Part shown: piece after piece, positions 1 to 5,125 of the stretch
Layout: every line of letters begins with the position of its first letter
Numbering within the stretch: the first letter of the stretch is position 1
Assembly: GCA_028681035.1 (NCBI GenBank)
Contig: JAQUJJ010000205.1
Coordinates: 1 to 5,125 of the forward strand
Origin: Candidatus Cloacimonadota bacterium
Lineage (GTDB): Bacteria; Cloacimonadota; Cloacimonadia; Cloacimonadales; Cloacimonadaceae
Length of the DNA: 5,125 nucleotides
Direction of reading: 5' to 3'
Notes under the pieces: model-generated
What the model was told of the DNA's origin: nothing
Databases searched by the model: none
What the model saw: the letters and a program-made list of their open reading frames with translations, nothing else
Made by a program: the position numbers and the translations under genes

Positions 1-2982
1 GAAACACCGGGTAAAGCAGCACCTTTTGCTGTCCCATACAACGGAGAAGAAGTGAAGCTGCATTGGGCAAATGCAGACCAATACTACATTAAAACCACCG
101 AGTATTTTGCCAACTACACAGTCAATCTGACCGAGGCTATCAAAAGTTTAAAAGAGAGCAAGAAGCGCAATGATGAAGAAATTGATCTTGAAGACAGCAG
201 TGTTCCAGAGGGCTTAAAGCTCCACTTCCGCATCGTTGATGCCACCGAAGGTGAACATGCCAATGTGAAAGCCAGTGATGCCACCAAACGCTTCTTCATT
301 ATTCACAAAGAAAAGGCAATTGAACTAAACGATAAGAATGAACTGATTATAAACTTCGAATATAAACCTACTATAGATAAAACCAAACAAGACACTCTAA
401 ACCAGGAAGCTGTGGCACTGGTGATCAAAACACTAAAAGATATGGAACCACGAAATACACAAAAAGACACGAAAAAGAACTTACAAGATGATCTTTCGTG
501 TGATTTCGTGCCTTTCGTGGTTAATGAATCCCTTCCGTGTAATTCCGAGTTTTCCGTGGTTAAAGACTACTTAAATGCTCTTTTCACCAGCATCCCCACT
601 GATAAAGATAAAGACAGAATCCTGTTGACCAAGTACATAAACCAATATACCGCCCGTAATACAATGGACTACTTTATCCACAAGAATCTGGGTGCTTTCC
701 TCAAAAGGGAATTGGATTTCTACATCAAAAACGAGATTATGCGGCTGGATGATATCGAAAATGCTGAAGCTCCCAAGGTGGAAGACTACCTTGCCAAGAT
801 TAAAGTCCTAAGGAAAATTGCCACTAAGCTGATCGAGTTTATGGCACAGCTTGAAGATTTTCAAAAGAAACTCTGGCTCAAAAAGAAGTTCGTGGTTGAG
901 ACAAACTACTGCATTACTCTTGACCGGGTACCAGAAGCACTATATCCCCAAATTATTGAAAACAAAGAGCAGATAGATGAATGGATCAAGCTTTATGCCA
1001 TAGATGAGATAGAAGGCGATACCACCTCACCTGCTTATACCAATCCTCTCACCATTAATTTTCTCAAAGTTAACAACAAGCTGATGCTGGATACTCGCTT
1101 CTATGACGAGGTATTTAAAGCCAAGCTCCTAAGTTCCATTCAAGGTTTTGATGAACAGTGTGATGGGCTGCTGATTCACAGTGAGAACTTCCAAGCAATG
1201 ATTCTGCTGCAAGACAGGTATAGAGAGCAGGTTAAGTGTGTGTACATTGATCCACCTTATAACGCAAAATCTTCTGAAATAGCATATAAAAATTCTTTTA
1301 AGCACGCATCTTGGCTGAGTTTGATGGATAACAGATTGGAGCAATCCAAAATACTATTGGCTCGAAATGGAGTTTATGCAATAGCCATTGATGAGAATGA
1401 ACAAGAAAGGCTTGGAGGCCTTATTGACTATGTATTTATTGACCAGTATAAGATTCTTATCACAGTCATACATAATCATAAAGGAATACAAAGTTCAAAC
1501 TTCAGCAATATAAGTGAATATTGCTATTTCGTTTTTCCAAGCAATAGTGAAAAATACATCTCTCTTAAAAAGAGAACAAGCTATTCAACGGCAAATCTAA
1601 ATCTTCGGGATAAAGGGAATGAATCACTAAGGGTGGATGCGAGAACTTGCTTTTATCCTTTTTTAGTAAAGGATGGCGAGATATTAGGAGTAGGCGACGT
1701 TCCATCAGATGGTTTTCATCCCATCAGTCAGAATGTTTTGAGAACTGATGGAATTATTGAAGTTTGGCCAATAGATATTAGTGGTATTGAACGTAAATGG
1801 AGGTATTCTGTAAACTCATTTAGCAGGATTCAAGAAATTATCAAAGCAGAAAAGAAAAATGACAGGTATGAAATAAACATATATAAAGAAGAAGAGAATT
1901 ACAAGACAGTGTGGGATGATTCGTCATTTAATGCTGGGTTGTATGGCACAAGGCTTCTTAATCATTTGATACCTAATAATCCCTTTGATTTTCCAAAATC
2001 AATTCCGCTAGTAACAGAATGTTGCCGAGCAGGCCTAAATTCAGAACTGTTTGCCACTGTTATAGACTACTTTGCTGGTTCCGGAACAACCGGTCATGCA
2101 GTTATAAATCTCAACCGTCAGGATGAGGGCAAACGCAGGTACATTCTGGTGGAGATGGGTGATTATTTTGATACAGTGCTTAGGCCGCGTATCAGCAAGG
2201 TTGTTTACAGCAATGACTGGAAAGATGGAAAACCCCAAAACCGGGATACCGGGATCAGCCACTGTTTCAAATATCTGCGCCTAGAAAGTTATGAGGACAC
2301 CCTGAACAATTTGGTTCTGCAAAACGAGCCCATCAGAGATAAAACCATCGCTGGCAACGCATCACTCCAAGAAGACTATTTGCTGCATTACATGCTGGAT
2401 GTGGAATTGAGGGGCAGCCAGAGCTTGCTCAATATAGATGCTTTCAATGATCCCACTTCCTATTTGCTAAAAGTAAAAAAGCCCGGTAGCGACGAGTATA
2501 TTGAAAAAGCAGTGGACTTGATCGAGACCTTCAATTATCTGATCGGTCTTAGATTGGTGCATCTGGCGATTCCACAGTCTTTAACAGCAGCTTTTACACG
2601 GATGAAAGACCCAGATTTACCTCAGGATCAGGATACCAAGTTGGTTATCAATGGAGATTTTAAACAGGTCGCAGACGGAAAATGGTGGATTCGTAAAGTA
2701 GAAGGATGGGTTCCCAAGAATCCCTATAGTCCCAATGATGGCTTAAGAGAAAAGGTGCTCATCGTCTGGCGCAAGCTGACAGGTAATTTTGAAGAAGATA
2801 ACCTCGTCTTAGACTCATGGTTCCAGAAGAACCGCATCAGTACTCTTGACTGGGAATTCGACACCATCTATGTAAATGGCAGTAACAACCTGCCCAACCT
2901 GCAAAAAGAAGGCGATACCTGGAAGGTGCGGCTCATTGAGGAAGAATTTATGAAACGAATGTGGGATACTGCGGGGGTATGA
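1..2982 (+). CDS. mod: Type III-like RM modification subunit, adenine-specific DNA methyltransferase (5' partial)
   Basis: Predicted S-adenosylmethionine-dependent N6-adenine methyltransferase that marks host DNA and supplies target specificity to the Res subunit encoded downstream. In the 993 visible residues, motif IV DPPY is at 417-420 and the AdoMet-binding motif DYFAGSGTTG at 689-698. Motif IV before motif I is the beta-class order typical of type III Mod. Supporting stretches are KCVYIDPPYN, the YKTVWDD...GTRLL segment before FDFPK, and YILVEMGDYFD after motif I. The target recognition domain lies between the two motifs. DPPY sits far deeper than in classical Mod such as EcoP15I, so there is an N-terminal extension of roughly 300 residues or more, rich in charged helices (for example RELDFYIKNEI). 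The frame is open back to base 1. A GTG at 52 has GGAG 5 nt upstream, but conserved-looking sequence continues above it, so I treat the gene as truncated by the window. It ends with TGA 1 nt before the next gene. The family is secure; the methylated site is unknown. Confidence 0.93.
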   Translation, partial: ETPGKAAPFAVPYNGEEVKLHWANADQYYIKTTEYFANYTVNLTEAIKSLKESKKRNDEEIDLEDSSVPEGLKLHFRIVDATEGEHANVKASDATKRFFIIHKEKAIELNDKNELIINFEYKPTIDKTKQDTLNQEAVALVIKTLKDMEPRNTQKDTKKNLQDDLSCDFVPFVVNESLPCNSEFSVVKDYLNALFTSIPTDKDKDRILLTKYINQYTARNTMDYFIHKNLGAFLKRELDFYIKNEIMRLDDIENAEAPKVEDYLAKIKVLRKIATKLIEFMAQLEDFQKKLWLKKKFVVETNYCITLDRVPEALYPQIIENKEQIDEWIKLYAIDEIEGDTTSPAYTNPLTINFLKVNNKLMLDTRFYDEVFKAKLLSSIQGFDEQCDGLLIHSENFQAMILLQDRYREQVKCVYIDPPYNAKSSEIAYKNSFKHASWLSLMDNRLEQSKILLARNGVYAIAIDENEQERLGGLIDYVFIDQYKILITVIHNHKGIQSSNFSNISEYCYFVFPSNSEKYISLKKRTSYSTANLNLRDKGNESLRVDARTCFYPFLVKDGEILGVGDVPSDGFHPISQNVLRTDGIIEVWPIDISGIERKWRYSVNSFSRIQEIIKAEKKNDRYEINIYKEEENYKTVWDDSSFNAGLYGTRLLNHLIPNNPFDFPKSIPLVTECCRAGLNSELFATVIDYFAGSGTTGHAVINLNRQDEGKRRYILVEMGDYFDTVLRPRISKVVYSNDWKDGKPQNRDTGISHCFKYLRLESYEDTLNNLVLQNEPIRDKTIAGNASLQEDYLLHYMLDVELRGSQSLLNIDAFNDPTSYLLKVKKPGSDEYIEKAVDLIETFNYLIGLRLVHLAIPQSLTAAFTRMKDPDLPQDQDTKLVINGDFKQVADGKWWIRKVEGWVPKNPYSPNDGLREKVLIVWRKLTGNFEEDNLVLDSWFQKNRISTLDWEFDTIYVNGSNNLPNLQKEGDTWKVRLIEEEFMKRMWDTAGV
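446..563 (+). repeat. Intragenic inverted/direct repeat element inside mod
   Basis: Three related units of about 32 nt lie in frame within the coding region. Unit A (446-477) is the reverse complement of unit B (491-522) at 25 of 32 positions by hand alignment, with a 13-nt loop, so DNA or RNA could form a long imperfect hairpin. Unit C (531-563) repeats unit B (492-524) directly at 25 of 33 positions, offset 39 nt (13 codons). The core words are TTTCGTG in B and TTCCGTG in C, each unit ending in CGTGGTTAA. The element encodes about residues 149-188 of the visible Mod fragment, a cysteine- and lysine-containing stretch unlike the helical sequence on either side. From memory, similar CGTG-spaced repeats are common between genes in many environmental bacteria, which would make this an in-frame insertion. 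That identification is unverified. Confidence 0.72.
1261..2040 (+). other. AT-rich target recognition domain region of mod
   Basis: This stretch lies between the DPPY motif (codons 1249-1260) and the FAGSG motif (from 2065), where beta-class Mod proteins carry their DNA target recognition domain. Counted by hand, its GC content is about 35% (271 of 780), against about 42% in 1021-1260 and about 46% in 2041-2460. Arginine codons AGA and AGG and the isoleucine codon ATA are frequent here. The step in composition lies near the two conserved motifs, consistent with replacement of the specificity region by recombination. The first part (about 1261-1440) still encodes conserved catalytic-domain sequence, so the variable core is probably about 1440-1980. 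Confidence 0.6.
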
Positions 2983-2983
2983 G

Positions 2984-4006
2984 ATGGCTAAGGACTTGAC
3001 CAATTCAACCGTAGATCGTCAGAATATTCTGAATAACCAATATGCCCTAAATGAGATTCAGAAGGCAGTTAAGCTGCAAGGTATTCTCTTTGAAAGTAAA
3101 TTGGTTTTCTTGATTGATCACGTTGCTGACTTCTTTGAGGTGACCACTCGTACAATCAAAAACTACATTAGCAACTACGAAGATGAGCTCAAAAACAACG
3201 GTTATGAGGTTTTACGGGGTAAGCGCCTGACAGATTTTAAGTTAACCGCAAAATGGGCAGATGTTAGTGAAATTGATTTCCCTGACATTAAAGCACCGAG
3301 CTTAGGTATATTTGACTTCAGAGCATTTTTGAACCTTGGAATGCTTATGGTAGAAAGTGAACGAGCCATGCTGTTGAGACAGGCTATCCTTGATATTGTG
3401 ATAGACACAATCAACGCTAAAACAGGTGGAGGCACCAAGTATATCAACCAAAGGGATGAAGATTTCTTGAGGTCATGGTTTGAAGGAGAGAATTATCGGG
3501 TTCAGTTTACTGATGCCCTTAGGGACTATGTTGACATGGGTAATTTCAAGTATCCTCTTTATACAGATCGAATTTACGTAAGCATATTCAAAGAACAGGC
3601 ATCAGATTACCGGGCTATTCTCAGGCTGCAGAAGAAAGACAAAGTTAGGGATACCTTCTATTCTGAGGTTCTCGACCTCGTGGCTGCTTATGAATACGGT
3701 TTTGCAAATCTTTTGGAAGAAGAATCCCAAAGGATTGGACGTAAACTCACATTTTATGAAACAGATGAGTTGTTTAGGAGATTCGAAAGCCAGCCATTGT
3801 GGAAACCTCTCATAGAAAAAGCCAGAGTTAAAATGGCAAGCCGGGATTTGGCTTTTCGTGATGCGCTGCATCTGCAGCTTGAAGAATACATCACACCCTT
3901 GCAGGCAGAAGAGTTTGAACGATTCTTGGGTGAGAAAAGTAAAGAACTGGCAGAACGTCTTGAAGAAGCAAAAGATGTGATGAAGCGGCTCAAGGATAGA
4001 GGATAA
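2984..4006 (+). CDS. Predicted HTH DNA-binding protein, RhuM-like, in RM operon
   Basis: A 340-residue soluble protein with no signal peptide or membrane segment. Residues about 43-63 (LIDHVADFF then TTRTIKNYIS) read as a helix-turn-helix, followed by a basic patch around RGKRL at 78-82. A middle region at about 109-145 (FDFRAFLNLGMLMVESERA, then LRQAILDIVID) resembles the part of RhuM and phage antirepressor-type proteins that follows their DNA-binding domain. The region around TKYINQRDEDF and the aromatic-rich segment up to about 280 are of unknown function. The last 45 residues or so are strongly charged and helical, possibly coiled coil. ATG at 2984 is 1 nt after the mod stop, with a G-rich run (2973-2977) 6 nt upstream. 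The next gene overlaps its stop codon by 1 nt. RhuM domains are known fused to Fic domains, so pairing with the downstream Doc gene makes sense. It could be the repressor or antitoxin of that pair; the biochemical role is not established. Confidence 0.8.
   Translation: MAKDLTNSTVDRQNILNNQYALNEIQKAVKLQGILFESKLVFLIDHVADFFEVTTRTIKNYISNYEDELKNNGYEVLRGKRLTDFKLTAKWADVSEIDFPDIKAPSLGIFDFRAFLNLGMLMVESERAMLLRQAILDIVIDTINAKTGGGTKYINQRDEDFLRSWFEGENYRVQFTDALRDYVDMGNFKYPLYTDRIYVSIFKEQASDYRAILRLQKKDKVRDTFYSEVLDLVAAYEYGFANLLEEESQRIGRKLTFYETDELFRRFESQPLWKPLIEKARVKMASRDLAFRDALHLQLEEYITPLQAEEFERFLGEKSKELAERLEEAKDVMKRLKDRG
3992..3996 (+). promoter_or_regulatory. Ribosome binding site for the Doc/Fic gene
   Basis: AAGGA lies 9 nt before the ATG at 4006, inside the last codons of the upstream gene. 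It supports the ATG that overlaps the upstream TAA (TAATG) as the true start, and indicates translational coupling of the two proteins. Confidence 0.6.
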
Positions 4007-4449
4007 TGCCTGTAAACTATATCACTATCCAACAGGCGATTGATACGCATTTATTGACAGTCCACGTAAGTGGGGGTGGAGATACCGGGATCATCAATGT
4101 CGGGCAGCTTGAGAGTGTGCTAAGCCATATACAAAATGATGACTACTATCCCGACTTCGTTGATAAATTGACTCACTTGATCTGGGGAGCTTGCAAATTC
4201 CATTGCTTTGCTGACGGCAACAAGCGTATAGCTATCTCATTAGGTGCTCAGTTTCTATTAATAAATGGTTATCTGGTATTGGCTGGCAGATTCATCCAAT
4301 ACATGGAGAATATCAGTTATCATGTAGCTGCTGGAAACATAGACAAAGATCTGCTGCACAGAATTGTTCTTGCCCTATTTGAAGGCAAAGAAGAGGAAGA
4401 ATCTCTCAAACTGGAGATTTATAATGCAATCAAGGATAATGAGAGATAA
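4006..4449 (+). CDS. doc: Doc/Fic-family toxin-like protein (death-on-curing)
   Basis: A 147-residue Fic-fold protein. The active-site loop HCFADGNKR at residues 66-74 fits the Doc-type consensus HxFx(D/N)xNKR, with catalytic His66, metal-binding Asp70 and phosphate-contacting Asn72, Lys73 and Arg74 inferred from the family. Upstream, GIINVGQLESVLSHIQ (about 28-43) matches the G-[IL]-x(3)-G-x-LESAL region usual in Doc proteins, followed by the helix FVDKLTHLIWGACKF. After the loop, the LGAQFLLINGY helix is also family-typical. Phage P1 Doc phosphorylates elongation factor EF-Tu and stops translation; canonical Fic enzymes transfer AMP. The NKR form favours Doc-like chemistry, but the substrate here is unknown. 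It is slightly longer than P1 Doc (126 residues) because of an acidic C-terminal tail (EGKEEEES). I see no convincing (S/T)xxxE(G/N) inhibitory motif, so inhibition would have to come from a partner, perhaps the upstream protein. The start overlaps the preceding stop codon, and res begins 2 nt after its own stop. Confidence 0.9.
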   Translation: MPVNYITIQQAIDTHLLTVHVSGGGDTGIINVGQLESVLSHIQNDDYYPDFVDKLTHLIWGACKFHCFADGNKRIAISLGAQFLLINGYLVLAGRFIQYMENISYHVAAGNIDKDLLHRIVLALFEGKEEEESLKLEIYNAIKDNER

Positions 4450-4451
4450 GC

Positions 4452-5125
4452 ATGGCACGTAAAGCAAGCTTACAGAACCATAAATTCACCAATAAGCTAA
4501 TCCTCAACCAATGGCTGATGAGCCTGTTTGGAATTAACCCGCTCCTGGAATCAAAGAACAATGACCGTCCCTTTCATAAACTGGCAGCATCGATCAGGGA
4601 TAGCCGTCTGGAAGGCTATGATGCGGACGGGTTACACCGTTTTTACCACGAACTGGTGAATAGCGAGCTCTTTTACAACGATTTCCATCCCATCAGCAAA
4701 GAACAGCTTCGCATCTATGAAGAGAACATCGTCTCTCATACTAAAACCATAAACTATCTACGCAGCCGTCCCATTGTCTGGAAGTACTTTCAATGGCTGA
4801 CCCTGCTCTTTGTGGAAATCTATCTGGACAGGTACTTTACCGATAAAGCCAAGCTGCTGGATGATCTGAACGCATACCTAAAGCGATTTAACGAAAAGTG
4901 GACTGGCTTTCAGAATCTTGAGACATACTCTTTTGACGACCTGAACAAAATATGTCTGCAAAATGCTACCGGAAGCGGTAAGACCCTGCTAATGCATGTG
5001 AACCTCTTGCAGTTCCGGCATTATGCCAAAAAGACACGTGAAGGCAGCGAAATTTCCAGAGTAATACTGCTTAGCCCCAATGAACGGCTTAGTGAGCAGC
5101 ACTTGGAAGAGTTAAAAATTAGTGG
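4452..5125 (+). CDS. res: Type III-like RM restriction subunit, DEAD/DEAH helicase (3' partial)
   Basis: An open frame from ATG 4452 to the window end gives 224 residues with no stop. Walker A (ATGSGKT, residues 172-178) sits in the context LQNATGSGKTLLMH. A motif Ia-like segment follows at about 204-214 (VILLSPNERLS), then EQHLEEL, as in superfamily 2 helicases of restriction subunits. Res should form the ATP-driven, DNA-translocating and cutting subunit with Mod; the remaining helicase motifs and the nuclease domain would lie beyond the window. The first 170 residues, rich in aromatic residues (FYHELVNSELFYNDF, WKYFQWLTLLFVEIYL), are not a standard helicase motif region and form an N-terminal extension before the ATPase. 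The ribosome binding site is weak (GAGAG, 4441-4445). With only 2 nt after the doc stop, translation is probably coupled. Its identity as Res rests on Walker A plus its place after mod. Confidence 0.85.
   Translation, partial: MARKASLQNHKFTNKLILNQWLMSLFGINPLLESKNNDRPFHKLAASIRDSRLEGYDADGLHRFYHELVNSELFYNDFHPISKEQLRIYEENIVSHTKTINYLRSRPIVWKYFQWLTLLFVEIYLDRYFTDKAKLLDDLNAYLKRFNEKWTGFQNLETYSFDDLNKICLQNATGSGKTLLMHVNLLQFRHYAKKTREGSEISRVILLSPNERLSEQHLEELKIS

Noticed and set aside
1645..1660. Short T run (6 T) in the Mod recognition region as a possible phase-variation tract
   Set aside because: Phase-variable mod genes usually carry long homopolymer or tetranucleotide tracts. Six T is too short to suggest frequent slippage, and no other simple repeat tract is visible in mod.
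2978..2990. Promoter between mod and the RhuM-like gene
   Set aside because: The gap is 1 nt and no convincing -35/-10 pair stands out in the end of mod; co-transcription is the simpler reading.
3754..4050. 98-residue minus-strand open frame across the RhuM-like/doc junction
   Set aside because: It lies antisense to two well-supported genes, has a serine- and arginine-rich composition typical of shadow frames, and shows no recognisable motif. The same holds for the other minus-strand frames, such as 1129-1344, 2041-2262 and 3602-3871.
2245..4093. Exact 13-nt word GATACCGGGATCA at 2245-2257 and 4081-4093
   Set aside because: One 13-mer match in a 5 kb window is not unlikely by chance, and both copies encode a DTGI peptide in unrelated, well-defined proteins, so coding coincidence explains it.
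4439..4441. ATG at 4439 as an alternative start of res
   Set aside because: It is 13 nt upstream of ATG 4452 and therefore out of frame with the Res reading frame.
4390..4449. Possible Fic inhibitory motif (S/T)xxxE(G/N) in the Doc C-terminal tail (SLKLEI)
   Set aside because: The residue after the glutamate is Ile, not Gly or Asn, and the tail is simply acidic, so the motif is not met.

Overview
The window is one tightly packed plus-strand operon fragment with no non-coding stretch longer than 2 nt. It encodes a type III-like restriction-modification (RM) locus: a modification methyltransferase (mod, left end cut off), a predicted DNA-binding protein, a Fic/Doc-family toxin-like enzyme, and the start of a DEAD/DEAH helicase-type restriction subunit (res, right end cut off). 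The source is a bacterium with moderately low GC, about 35-48% in the stretches I counted by hand. It uses mostly ATG starts, and one purine-rich ribosome binding site is clear. The lineage cannot be fixed from this sequence. The protein style and the repeat in mod are compatible with anaerobic or environmental groups such as Cloacimonadota or Bacteroidota, but that is only an impression.

Layout. Positions 1-2982 hold Mod, a beta-class adenine methyltransferase with DPPY before FAGSG, a long N-terminal extension and an AT-rich target recognition region. An inverted/direct repeat element lies in frame inside the N-terminal part (about 446-563). Positions 2984-4006 hold a 340-residue protein with a helix-turn-helix, which I read as RhuM-like. 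Positions 4006-4449 hold a 147-residue Doc/Fic protein with the active-site motif HCFADGNKR. Positions 4452-5125 hold the N-terminal 224 residues of Res, including Walker A (ATGSGKT).

How the genes may work together. Mod should methylate adenine in a specific site and Res should translocate on and cut unmodified DNA. The two middle genes are inserted between mod and res with 1 nt gap, 1 nt overlap and 2 nt gap, so all four are probably co-expressed. A regulator-plus-Doc pair inside an RM operon suggests a second line of defence, with growth arrest if restriction fails, or an addiction module that stabilises the locus. That role is inference. The presence of the genes and motifs is directly visible.
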